In this document: positions 43,252 through 52,546 of the stretch, in pieces | Numbering within the stretch: position 1 is the stretch's first letter | Layout of the letters: the number at the start of each line of letters is the position of its first letter | Assembly: GCA_012735495.1 (NCBI GenBank) | Contig: JAAYHD010000013.1 | Location: 1-64,000, forward strand | Direction: 5' to 3' | Source of the DNA: Clostridiales bacterium | GTDB taxonomy: Bacteria > Bacillota > Clostridia > Lachnospirales > Lachnospiraceae | Length of the DNA stretch: 64,000 nucleotides | Notes under the pieces: generated by a model | The model's database searches: none | The model's input: only the letters and a program-made list of their open reading frames with translations | What the model was told of the DNA's origin: nothing | Position numbers and translations under genes: made by a program

Positions 43252-44121
43252 ATGAAGGAGTTTATTATCACAACGGATGCCACCTGTGATTTGCCGAAAG
43301 AATACATCCGTGAGCATAACCTGCATATTATTCCGATATATTATAGCTTCGACGGCATAATATACGGCGATGAAAACCACATGGAGCCGAAGGATTTCTA
43401 TGACAGGATGCGCAGCGGATTTATGCCTACCACAATGGCTGTCAATCCCACCGCTGCCAGAAGTATTTTATCTTCATTGATTGATAAAGGATATGACATA
43501 CTCCACATATCGTTTTCTTCCGCCTTAAGCGGCAGCTGCTCGGTTGTCGCTGCGGCAGCCAGGGACCTACGCAATGAATATCCCGGTACCAGAATAACAG
43601 TTGTTGACTCACTGTGCGCCTCCATGGGGGAAGGCCTGTTGGTCTACAAGGCGGTTCAAATGAAGGAAGCCGGTAAGTCCATGGACGAAATTGCCACCTG
43701 GCTGGAGAATAATAAATTACATCTCTGCCATATCTTTACCGTAGACGACCTGCACCATCTCCAAAGGGGAGGCCGTTTATCCAAAACCACAGCAATTATA
43801 GGAACTCTGATTAACGTAAAACCGGTTCTTCATGTGAACAATGAAGGCCGCCTGGTGCCGCTTAACAACGTAAGGGGCCGCAAAAAGGCGATTGTGTCCC
43901 TGGTCGACCAGATGGAGAAAAGGCTGCCCGGTTTTGAGAATATGAACGACATCGTATTCATCAGCCACGGCGATTGCCCGGAGGACGCCAACTTCCTGGC
44001 ATCCCTGGTGAAGGAACGGTTCGGAATCAATAATGTAATGATTAATTATATATGCCCGATAATTGGATCTCATTCAGGTCCCGGAACCCTGGCGATATTC
44101 TTTATGGGCAGCCATAGATAA
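43252..44121 (+). CDS. DegV-family fatty-acid-binding protein
   Basis: EFIITTDATCDLPKEYIREHNLHIIPIYYSFDG; HISFSSALSGSCSVVAAAA; GPGTLAIFFMG; start trimmed. Confidence 0.95.
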   Translation: MKEFIITTDATCDLPKEYIREHNLHIIPIYYSFDGIIYGDENHMEPKDFYDRMRSGFMPTTMAVNPTAARSILSSLIDKGYDILHISFSSALSGSCSVVAAAARDLRNEYPGTRITVVDSLCASMGEGLLVYKAVQMKEAGKSMDEIATWLENNKLHLCHIFTVDDLHHLQRGGRLSKTTAIIGTLINVKPVLHVNNEGRLVPLNNVRGRKKAIVSLVDQMEKRLPGFENMNDIVFISHGDCPEDANFLASLVKERFGINNVMINYICPIIGSHSGPGTLAIFFMGSHR

Positions 44122-44137
44122 CATTCGTAATCAAAAG

Positions 44138-44170
44138 AAGGACAGCAGCTTAATTGCTTCTGTCCTTTTT
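44138..44170 (+). terminator. Intrinsic terminator of the degV-like gene
   Basis: AAGGACAG...CTGTCCTTTTT with an inner AGC/GCT. Confidence 0.8.
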
Positions 44171-44239
44171 ATTTGCCTAATCGGCATCATTCAATTTCAT
44201 AAATGACAATCCTGGTTCCGACCGGCCGCGCCGTTGCGG

Positions 44240-44452
44240 TTACCTGAACGTTCCGCCTTCACGAAGATTGCTTACAACCTCCATGACACGGTTTTTTGCT
44301 TCCTCACCCGTCGTGGATTCCTCAATATATTTTATAAGCTCCTGTTTTCTCTCATCAGGCAGGTTCGTGAAATTGGTCATTGCCTTCATATCCATGGCCA
44401 GGCGCATGCCAAGCCCTATAGGAATCTGGGATTTACCGTCTGTTAAGCTCAT
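44240..44452 (-). CDS. Small conserved-looking helical protein (70 aa), function unknown
   Basis: MSLTDGKSQIPIGLGMRLAMDMKAMTNFTNLPDERKQELIKYIEESTTGEEAKNRVMEVVSNLREGGTFR; AGGAGC-type RBS. Confidence 0.7.
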   Translation of the reverse strand: MSLTDGKSQIPIGLGMRLAMDMKAMTNFTNLPDERKQELIKYIEESTTGEEAKNRVMEVVSNLREGGTFR

Positions 44453-44555
44453 GCCTTGGCTCCTTTCATAAAAAAATCAAATACTCTTTCCCGGTCTTAT
44501 TATGAAAAGGGTCAAGGCTTTTTATGCATGCGTTCCGGTTCTTAATAATGGGATA

Positions 44556-46310
44556 TTATGAAAGCTTTATGAATTCGTCCACCAGCTTTTCATAGGACTT
44601 AAGGCTGGTTCTCCAAAACTCGGGATCCTCCAGGTTTATGTCGGCTTCCTTGGCGCACTCCTCAACCGTGCTTACCGTGGTCGCATTGAGCAAGGCTTTA
44701 TATTTTGGCAGGAAGTCATTTCCTTCATTCTTGTATTTCTCGTAAAGCCCCCTTGCGAACAAGCCTCCGAAGGCATACGGGAAGTTGTAGAAGCTCAATT
44801 CCTCCGAATAGTAATGAGGCTTTACGACCCACATGTAAGGATGCAGGACTTCATGATCAAGGCCGTCACCGTAAGCGGTTTTCTGGGCATTCAGCATGAT
44901 TTCTCCCAACTCGTCCGCGAAAAGGAACCCTTTCCTTGACCTGTCGAAAACCTCGGATTCAAACAAGAATCTCGAATAAATATCGCACATGATCTGGGTT
45001 ATATCCTGAAGCTGGCTTTCTATCAAGGCCATTTTTTCAACACCGGATGCTTCCTTAATTATTGCCTCCATGATCAAGGCTTCGTTAAAGGTGGATGCCG
45101 TCTCCGCTACAGGCATGCCGTATTCGACATTAAGCGGCAGATGGTCCTGGATATGCATGCCGTGGTATGCATGCCCCAGTTCATGGGCAAGCGTAAGGAC
45201 ATCATTCAGGTTGCCCGAGAAGTTGGTAAGAATCCTGCTCTGCTTGACAAACGGAAGATTGCTGCAGAATGCTCCGCCCACCTTGCCCTTCCTCGGGAAG
45301 AAATCAATCCACTCCTCTTCAAAGGCCTGTTTTATCATATCCGCCATATCGTCGGAAAACCCTCTGAAATGCTTGATTAGGTAATCCTTTGCTTCCTCAA
45401 CGGTAAATTTGGTGCTGCTTTCGCCGATAGGCGCAAACAGGTCATACCAGGGAAGCCCGTTCTTATGCCCCAGGAGCTTGGCTTTATGCTTCAAATACCT
45501 GTGGAACACGGGCAGGTATTCCACCATTGCCTCAAGCATGGCATCAAGGGTCTCCCGTTTCATGTGCGAGAACTCCAGCGCCTGGTCGAGGGGCGAATCA
45601 TATCCCCTCAGCTCGCAGATGGTGTTGACCTGGGATTTGACATTATTCAGGGAATAGCTGATTGCATCTTTGATCTTCTCATATGCCTTAAGCTCTGCGT
45701 AGTAAGCATCCTTTCTTACGGTCGGATCCTCGCTGTACGCCAGGTTGCGGACCTCAGGAAGAGTAATAATCTTACCCCTGTATTCAACCTCAAGAATTGA
45801 AGTCAGGTAGTTTTGCATGTTGCACCATGCCCTGCCTGCCGAGAGATTAAGCTTTGATATTACATCTTCCACGTCATCGCTTAATAAATGTTTCGCATCC
45901 CGTTTTATATTATTAATGAAGAATGAATAAGCCTTCAGCTTGGGGTGCTTTTCCATGTATTTGCCGATATTCCCAATACCGGCAATCCATTTGTTGATTG
46001 CCGAAAACGGCTTGGACACACCGCTCAAATGCTTGTCAAGCTTGTTTATCTCGTTGACAATCTCATTGTCAGTTGTATTCACGGACTCTCTCAGGGTTAA
46101 ATAATTCCTCAGGGAATCGCTTAAAAACTTAAACTCCTCCATGTAGTCTATGGCTTGAATAAGAAAGTTCTCCTCATCCTCACCGTCGGCCAGTCCCGCG
46201 CTGAAGCTGTTCAATTCGTCAATCAACCGCACAAGCTTGTCAAAATCATCCTTATACTTCTTGTCATCCAGTCCTTTATAGAGAATATCCAGCGACCATT
46301 CATTATACAT
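44556..46310 (-). CDS. pepF: Oligoendopeptidase F (M3 family)
   Basis: LAHELGHAYHGMHI zinc motif; M3 family architecture. Confidence 0.95.
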   Translation of the reverse strand: MYNEWSLDILYKGLDDKKYKDDFDKLVRLIDELNSFSAGLADGEDEENFLIQAIDYMEEFKFLSDSLRNYLTLRESVNTTDNEIVNEINKLDKHLSGVSKPFSAINKWIAGIGNIGKYMEKHPKLKAYSFFINNIKRDAKHLLSDDVEDVISKLNLSAGRAWCNMQNYLTSILEVEYRGKIITLPEVRNLAYSEDPTVRKDAYYAELKAYEKIKDAISYSLNNVKSQVNTICELRGYDSPLDQALEFSHMKRETLDAMLEAMVEYLPVFHRYLKHKAKLLGHKNGLPWYDLFAPIGESSTKFTVEEAKDYLIKHFRGFSDDMADMIKQAFEEEWIDFFPRKGKVGGAFCSNLPFVKQSRILTNFSGNLNDVLTLAHELGHAYHGMHIQDHLPLNVEYGMPVAETASTFNEALIMEAIIKEASGVEKMALIESQLQDITQIMCDIYSRFLFESEVFDRSRKGFLFADELGEIMLNAQKTAYGDGLDHEVLHPYMWVVKPHYYSEELSFYNFPYAFGGLFARGLYEKYKNEGNDFLPKYKALLNATTVSTVEECAKEADINLEDPEFWRTSLKSYEKLVDEFIKLS

Positions 46311-46501
46311 AGCTCTTCTGCCTTTCTTTTCTTATATTATTAGTATGTCCGGCATTCATTCCGGTTATTTAAAATAATGTTCAACAGGATGATTATACTA
46401 CATTTCGATAAAACTTCCAATCATCCGATAAATAATTACGTATAAAATACAATGGTGCTGTTTTGTTGAAACCGGAAACAGCACCTAGCATATAAAAATT
46501 A

Positions 46502-47098
46502 TTATTTAAATACCTTGAACCTGTCTTCCACCGGCAGGAAATCCTTTTCACCCGGTTCCATAACTGGTGTTCCAAAAGGCATCTGGGCCAGCAGCTTCCA
46601 TTCGTCAGGCAGATTCCATGCCTTCTTAACCTCGTCGTCAATCAGCGGATTATAATGCTGAAGCGAAGCACCAAGCCCCGCCGCCTCAAGAGTAATCCAT
46701 ATGGTATACTGCAGCATTCCTGAAGACTGCAGGGACCAAACCGGGAAGTTATCCTTGTACAGCGCAAACTGTTCCTGAAGCCCCTTTATTACGGACTGAT
46801 CCTCGAAAAACAGGACCGTTCCGTACCCGTTCTTAAATGCATCCATTTTCTTTTCCGTGGACTCAAAGGCATCGGCGGGAACAATCTTCCTCAATGTCTC
46901 TCTTGTTATCTCCCACAGCTTGTCGTGATTCTCTCCAAGAAGGAGAACGACCCTGGCACTCTGTGAATTAAATGCGGAAGGTACATATTTTACCGCATGT
47001 TCAATTATTTCCTTTATTTCCTGGTCCGAAATCGGGGATGTTTTATTTATTGCGTAATACGAACGACGGTCTTCTATCATTTGTTTAAAGCTCTTCAT
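46502..47098 (-). CDS. Nitroreductase-family protein
   Basis: MKSFKQMIEDRRSYYAINKTSPISDQEIKEIIEHAVKYVPSAFNSQSARVVLL...LEAAGLGASLQHYNPLID. Confidence 0.93.
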   Translation of the reverse strand: MKSFKQMIEDRRSYYAINKTSPISDQEIKEIIEHAVKYVPSAFNSQSARVVLLLGENHDKLWEITRETLRKIVPADAFESTEKKMDAFKNGYGTVLFFEDQSVIKGLQEQFALYKDNFPVWSLQSSGMLQYTIWITLEAAGLGASLQHYNPLIDDEVKKAWNLPDEWKLLAQMPFGTPVMEPGEKDFLPVEDRFKVFK

Positions 47099-47179
47099 AT
47101 CACTACTCCCTTTCTTTATTTTTTTAGGTTTTGTTTATGTTATGGATTTTATGTATTTTTTATGTCTTCACGTTATTGT

Positions 47180-47191
47180 ATTGTATACAAT
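47180..47191. promoter_or_regulatory. Palindrome ATTGTATACAAT, candidate MarR/OhrR-like operator on the nitroreductase side
   Basis: Perfect 12-bp palindrome just after a candidate minus-strand -10. Confidence 0.55.
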
Positions 47192-47217
47192 TTTATTTTA
47201 TACTATATTTTTATTTT

Positions 47218-47237
47218 GTCAACACCTTTGTGTTGAC
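47218..47237. promoter_or_regulatory. Inverted repeat GTCAACAC-CTTT-GTGTTGAC carrying divergent -35 boxes
   Basis: Perfect 8-bp inverted repeat; TTGAC(A/T) -35 on each strand with TAAAAT -10 at 16 (minus) or 17 (plus) bp. Confidence 0.65.
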
Positions 47238-47255
47238 TTTTTAAATATAATTGTA

Positions 47256-47270
47256 TAAAATTAAATTGTA
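47256..47270. promoter_or_regulatory. OhrR-like operator candidate TAAAATTAAATTGTA
   Basis: One mismatch from the TACAATTNAATTGTA-type OhrR box (recalled from B. subtilis knowledge); overlaps the plus-strand -10 of the MarR gene. Confidence 0.45.
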
Positions 47271-47335
47271 TCTTTTTATTTTTTGTATATTATTACGAAG
47301 AATTTTACTGTAACATCAGTGGAAAGGAAGTCATC

Positions 47336-47794
47336 ATGAAAACTCAGGCAAAGCAAGATAATAAAGAGAAAAAATACGATCTGCTGAGACTTGATAACCA
47401 ACTGTGTTTTTCGTTGTATGTCTGTTCAAAGGAGATAATCAGGCAGTACAAGCCCTTGCTTGATCCTTACGGACTGACATATACAGGATATATCATACTC
47501 ATGGCCCTCTGGGAGGAAGACGGCATCACCATCAAGGATCTGGGTGAAAGGCTGTACCTGGATTCCGGCACCCTTACTCCACTGTTAAAGAAGCTTGAGT
47601 CACAGGGTTATATTACCCGCAGCAGAAGTAAAAAGGATGAGCGAAACGTTTATATAACCCTTACCAAGAAGGGCAGAGACTTTCAGGATGAAGCTTTAAG
47701 CATCCCTGAGAAAATGGTATGCAGCCTGGGCCTGGATATGGAAGAGGGCAAACGCCTGATAGACGAGCTCCATCGATTGATGAAATTGCTTTAG
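47336..47794 (+). CDS. MarR-family regulator, OhrR-like
   Basis: LDNQLCFSLYVCSKEIIRQYKPLLDPYGLTYTGYIILMALWEEDGITIKDLGERLYLDSGTLTPLLKKLESQGYITRSRSKKDERNVYITLT; conserved N-terminal Cys in QLCF. Confidence 0.93.
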   Translation: MKTQAKQDNKEKKYDLLRLDNQLCFSLYVCSKEIIRQYKPLLDPYGLTYTGYIILMALWEEDGITIKDLGERLYLDSGTLTPLLKKLESQGYITRSRSKKDERNVYITLTKKGRDFQDEALSIPEKMVCSLGLDMEEGKRLIDELHRLMKLL

Positions 47795-47841
47795 TCTTAA
47801 TCCAATCGGTGTAATTACATTGTTTTTATGAAGCAAATCAT

Positions 47842-47873
47842 ATGCCGGCTGAAGAATAATCTCCAGCCGGCAT
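47842..47873. terminator. Bidirectional terminator between the MarR and GH3 genes
   Basis: Perfect stem ATGCCGGCTG / CAGCCGGCAT. Confidence 0.75.
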
Positions 47874-47888
47874 TGTTATTGCAATAAT

Positions 47889-50360
47889 TTATTTCTTGAT
47901 TATCTTCCATAAACCCTTGAAGTAATGCCCGTTCAGCATATCCAGGATTCCTTCCATCATCCTGTCCGTAAGTGCCCCGTTGCTTTGTCTTACAAGGAAA
48001 TCAAACGGCATCTCCAATGCCACCGTATACATCAGGGCTTCGTCATCAGCAGCGCTGCCCGAGTTCTTTTTCAGCTTCTTCTTTACTTCCCGCTTTAGTA
48101 TTTTTCCGATAAACGTATGCTCCACATCCAGTATGCAGTTGCTTGTTGTATAAGGCCGCTTTGCCTGGCCTTCTTTTGCAGGAAGCCTTCTTCCATACAG
48201 GGCGGCAAATTCTTCATCAGGTATGACCAGGGAACCGGATGACAGGTTATAATAAGACGGCGCGGTTGCCCGGTAATCGGGCTCGGGCATGTCCGGTCCG
48301 GTAAGCTTGACGGTATCCTCAAGGTATATCGACGCGGAACTTGAACCGACAAGTATGCGGTATTCACCGGGCGGCGCGTATCTCTTTCCGATTTCGGTAT
48401 TATAGTATCCGAACTGCTCCGTGTTGATTCTTACAACCACATTCTTCGTCTCACCGGGCTTTATGCTTACCTTTTCAAAGCCGCACAGTTCCTTGACCGG
48501 CATGAACATCTTCCCGTCCGGATGGGCTACAAATACCAGCGCCGTTTCCTTTCCTTCCACCGTCCCCGTATTCCTTATGCTGAATGATACCTCTATCTCA
48601 TCGCCTAATCCGGCTTCAGATTTTGACAGCTTAAGACCCGAATACTCAAAACCGGTATATGACAGGCCGTATCCAAACGGGTATCTGACGGGCTTATTCG
48701 CCTTCTCATAATAGCGGTATCCGACATATATGCTCTCCCGGTATTCGACCGTTGTCCTTCCGCCCGGGAAATAATTATACGACGGATTGTCGTTCAGGGA
48801 CAGCGGCCATGTTTCAGCCAGTTTTCCTGACGGCACCGCAAGCCCCAGAAGAAGGTCCGCAACGGCTTCCCCGCTTCCTTCACCGCCATAATAGGCAAGC
48901 AGTATGCCCTTTACCTTATCGGCCCATGGCAGCTCCACGGGGGACCCGCATGCAAGGACCACAACCACATTGGGATTTACCTTGCATACTTCTTCGATAA
49001 GCCTGTTCTGCACATCGGGCAGGGACATGTTCTCGCGGTCATAACCTTCCGATTCGATATCGTCCGGAAGCCCTGCAAACAGGTATACAATTTCCTTATC
49101 CCTTGCAATCCTGCAAGCTTCATCAATCAGTTCACCTGTGTCTGTTCCAGCATTTTTATCAAGCAAATATCCCGGAGCATAATCCGCCTTTAATCCTCTT
49201 GCGGTTAGTTCATCCCATGCATTGCTTACACGGTAAGGATTTACCTTTGAGCTTCCTGCTCCCTGGAATTTGGGCTTCCTTGCCATTTCCCCGATTACTG
49301 CGGCATTCTGGCTTGTATTTCCCGGAAGAATCCCGCCTTCATTCTTAAGAAGCACCGCTGATTCCTTATGTGCCTTGACAGCTAGCTCATGATGCGCGTC
49401 CATGTCACAGGATGCGTTTTCCTTTCTTGACCTCATGGATTTAAGAATGAGCTCAACCACCCGCTGCACAATCTTATCAAGGTCGCTTTCGGACAGGGTT
49501 TTGTTATTAACGGCTTCTATAATTTTCCTGTCATTATATCCATCGTTTCCGGGCATCTCCAGGTCAAGTCCCGCCAAAACTCCCTTCACCCTGTTGTTTA
49601 CGGCACACCAGTCGGAAACTACAAGGCCTTCAAAGCCCCATTCCTTCCTTAGGATGTCGTTAAGCAGGTATGCATGGTCGCTGCAGTATGTTCCGTTAAT
49701 TTTATTGTATGCGCACATAACCGTCCATGGTTTGGCCTTCTTTACCGCAATCTCAAATGCCCTCAGGTAAACGTCACGAAACGCCCTTTCATCAATAATG
49801 GCGTCTATGGACATGCGGCGCGTTTCCTGGTTGTTTGCCGCAAAATGCTTGAGAGATGTGCCCACCCCCTGGCTTTGGACACCATTTATAACTGCTGCCG
49901 CCATCTCACCTGAAAGCAGGGGATCTTCACTGAAATACTCGAAATTCCTTCCGCAAAGCGGGGTTCTCTTCTGGTTTGCCCCAGGGCCAAGAAGGACGTC
50001 TATGCCTTCCTTTTGACATTCCTCACCCAAGGCTTTTCCTATCTCGCCGGCAAGCTCCCTGTCAAAGCTGCAGGCCAGGGCGCTTGATGTAGGAAAGCAA
50101 ACTGCGGGAACACTCTCATTCATCCCCATACCTTCCAACTGCTTGCGAAGCCCATGAGGGCCGTCGGATACTGTTATTGAGGGTAATCCCAGCCTTTCAA
50201 CCGGCTTTGTGTGCCAAAAGTCCTTCCCGGAGCATAGGGAAGCCTTCTCCTCAAGGGTCATTTGCTTTACCAGTTCTTTTGCCTTTTCAACAATCTGCTC
50301 ATCAGTCAACGACTTAACATCCAATACATCCATTGATCCTTTAACCTCCCTTTTCATCAA
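47889..50360 (-). CDS. Beta-glucosidase-type glycoside hydrolase family 3 with fibronectin III-like domain and C-terminal helical tail
   Basis: TVSDGPHGLRKQ, LKHFAANNQETRRMSIDAIIDERAFRDVYLRAFE, FEGLVVSDWCAVNNRV. Confidence 0.95.
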   Translation of the reverse strand: MMKREVKGSMDVLDVKSLTDEQIVEKAKELVKQMTLEEKASLCSGKDFWHTKPVERLGLPSITVSDGPHGLRKQLEGMGMNESVPAVCFPTSSALACSFDRELAGEIGKALGEECQKEGIDVLLGPGANQKRTPLCGRNFEYFSEDPLLSGEMAAAVINGVQSQGVGTSLKHFAANNQETRRMSIDAIIDERAFRDVYLRAFEIAVKKAKPWTVMCAYNKINGTYCSDHAYLLNDILRKEWGFEGLVVSDWCAVNNRVKGVLAGLDLEMPGNDGYNDRKIIEAVNNKTLSESDLDKIVQRVVELILKSMRSRKENASCDMDAHHELAVKAHKESAVLLKNEGGILPGNTSQNAAVIGEMARKPKFQGAGSSKVNPYRVSNAWDELTARGLKADYAPGYLLDKNAGTDTGELIDEACRIARDKEIVYLFAGLPDDIESEGYDRENMSLPDVQNRLIEEVCKVNPNVVVVLACGSPVELPWADKVKGILLAYYGGEGSGEAVADLLLGLAVPSGKLAETWPLSLNDNPSYNYFPGGRTTVEYRESIYVGYRYYEKANKPVRYPFGYGLSYTGFEYSGLKLSKSEAGLGDEIEVSFSIRNTGTVEGKETALVFVAHPDGKMFMPVKELCGFEKVSIKPGETKNVVVRINTEQFGYYNTEIGKRYAPPGEYRILVGSSSASIYLEDTVKLTGPDMPEPDYRATAPSYYNLSSGSLVIPDEEFAALYGRRLPAKEGQAKRPYTTSNCILDVEHTFIGKILKREVKKKLKKNSGSAADDEALMYTVALEMPFDFLVRQSNGALTDRMMEGILDMLNGHYFKGLWKIIKK

Positions 50361-50414
50361 TTGTATTCCGATCCACCTTGCTTCCAGCTTTGCTTTCCTT
50401 GCTTTCCTGATGCT

Positions 50415-52310
50415 TTATCCATGCCTTATAACCCTGTAAAGGTTTGCTTCATACGGCCTGAGCATATCCGATTCATCCCTGTAATTTGACAGGATAAGCT
50501 CACACGGCGTCCTCTTCTTTTTCTTAACAATTGCATTTTCTGACAGGTTGCATTCCACCAGGAACATGGTTCCTTTATGCTTGCGAAGGTATACCAGAGA
50601 ATCCTTCCTCTTCTTGTCCAGGAACCTTATACCGCCGTATATAAATGCCTCATTCTCCCTGCGCAGCTTAATCAGCTTCTTGTAGAAGTTCAGTATCGAG
50701 TCCTCATCCTTAAGCTGTGCTTTTACATTGTATTTCGAATAATCGGTATGAATCCCGATCCATGGCGTACCGCTTGTAAATCCCGCATTTTCACCGTCAT
50801 CCCACAGCATGGGCGTTCTTGCATGGTCACGGCTTCCCGCAAGTATCCTGCTGAGAGCCGCTTCCTTTCCCCGGGTTTTCAGAACCTCGTTATAAAGATT
50901 CAGGCTTTCCACATCCCTGAAATCCTCAATAGATGAAAATTCCTGGTTTACAGCGCCAATCTCCTGTCCCTGGTATATAAAGGGCGTACCTTTAAGTGTC
51001 AGCTGCAGCATGGCAAGAAGCTTTCCCAGCACCGTGCGGTATGCGGGGTCGGGGTTAATCTTCGATATCATCCTCGGATTATCATGATTCTCAAAGAACA
51101 ACGCCATCGTGCAGTATGGGCTGTAATTTTCCATCCAGTCGATTATATATTTTTTATAATAATTCAAATCATAGCGGTAGCCGTCAAATTTGCCGTGTCC
51201 AGGGGTTTCCATATGATCAAAGGAGAATATCATGTCAAGCTCTTTTCTGTGTTCCGCGGCAAGAAGCTTGCCCATCTCCATGCCCACACCCGGAGTTTCC
51301 CCCACGGTAAACGCGTCAAATGGTTCAAACGCTTCTTTCTTCAGCTCCCGCAGGTACTCATGAAGCTTAGGACCGTAGAAATAATGCTCTATCCCGCGAA
51401 AGCCCATCATTTCTCCAATCAGTTCGTTGCCGTCAGGAAGACCCTCCTTCTTGGAAATGAAGTTTATAACATCAAGCCTGAAGCCGTCTACTCCTTTTTC
51501 AAGCCACCACCTGATCATATCGATTATTTCCCGTCTCATTTCGGAGTTTTCCCAGTTTAAGTCCATCTGTTTTTTCGAGAATATGTGCAGTGCCCAGGAA
51601 TCCATTTCTTCATAATAGTTCCAAGCGGGGCCTCCAAAAAATGATACCCAGTTGTTAGGTGGATTCCCATCCGTGTTCTTTACAAAATAGTAATACTTCC
51701 GGTATTTTTCCGATCCCTTGAGAGCCTTGGCAAACCATTCATGCTCATCGGAGGTATGGTTTATAACCAGGTCCATGATAAGCTTTATGCCCCTGTCATG
51801 AACCTCATCAAGCAGCTTGTCGAAGTCCTCCATGGTTCCGAATTCCTTCATGATGGCATAATAGTCCCTGATATCGTATCCGTTGTCATCATTCGGTGAG
51901 TCATACACGGGGCAAAGCCATATGGCATCCACCCCAAGCTCCTTAAGGTAGTCCAGACGCATGCGGATACCGTTCAGATCCCCTATTCCGTCCCCGTTGG
52001 AATCCTGAAAGCTCCTGGGATAGATTTGGTATATGACTGCTTCCTTCCACCATTTTCTTTTCGAAGGGCTTCGTAAACCCTGAATTGAATCCGCTTCGCC
52101 GTTGACCAGGTCCAGGACGCTTTGATAAAAACGGAGGTCAAGCTTCTTCTTGGTAAGCTTCGCCAGAGTTTTTATCTTTAAGCTTCCAACCAGAGGATTG
52201 GCAACAAGCCTGCTGCTTATGGCTGACGCGTTAAGCAGCTTGTTGATAATGTCCCTGCCTATGGGGTTATTGTATAAATCCCTTATGGTACTGTTAAAAT
52301 CCAGTTTCAT
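50415..52310 (-). CDS. Glycoside hydrolase family 13 (oligo-1,6-glucosidase/alpha-glucosidase type) with about 84-aa N-terminal extension
   Basis: KRKWWKEAVIYQIYPRSFQDSNGDGIGDLNGI, DLVINHTSDEHEWF, GFRLDVINFISK, FFENHDNPR. Confidence 0.95.
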   Translation of the reverse strand: MKLDFNSTIRDLYNNPIGRDIINKLLNASAISSRLVANPLVGSLKIKTLAKLTKKKLDLRFYQSVLDLVNGEADSIQGLRSPSKRKWWKEAVIYQIYPRSFQDSNGDGIGDLNGIRMRLDYLKELGVDAIWLCPVYDSPNDDNGYDIRDYYAIMKEFGTMEDFDKLLDEVHDRGIKLIMDLVINHTSDEHEWFAKALKGSEKYRKYYYFVKNTDGNPPNNWVSFFGGPAWNYYEEMDSWALHIFSKKQMDLNWENSEMRREIIDMIRWWLEKGVDGFRLDVINFISKKEGLPDGNELIGEMMGFRGIEHYFYGPKLHEYLRELKKEAFEPFDAFTVGETPGVGMEMGKLLAAEHRKELDMIFSFDHMETPGHGKFDGYRYDLNYYKKYIIDWMENYSPYCTMALFFENHDNPRMISKINPDPAYRTVLGKLLAMLQLTLKGTPFIYQGQEIGAVNQEFSSIEDFRDVESLNLYNEVLKTRGKEAALSRILAGSRDHARTPMLWDDGENAGFTSGTPWIGIHTDYSKYNVKAQLKDEDSILNFYKKLIKLRRENEAFIYGGIRFLDKKRKDSLVYLRKHKGTMFLVECNLSENAIVKKKKRTPCELILSNYRDESDMLRPYEANLYRVIRHG

Positions 52311-52450
52311 GCCCTCATGCCCCTTCCTGCCTGTTTATTACAGCCGGAATCCGGTATTTTCCTATTATGTTTGCATATTACAGTTTTATAATACTTCAAA
52401 TATGCAAAGACTTCAATCAGATACTAAAAAAGTATAAGATAATACAAAAC

Positions 52451-52481
52451 GGGCCAGTCCGGTTTTCTGCCGGATCGGCCC
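52451..52481 (-). terminator. Hairpin, terminator candidate for argC
   Basis: GGGCC-a-GTCCGG ... CCGGAT-c-GGCCC. Confidence 0.6.
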
Positions 52482-52546
52482 AGAATACCTAATGTTTATT
52501 TTATTGGACATAACTGTATTAATCTAATCAAGGATTATTTAAGGAA

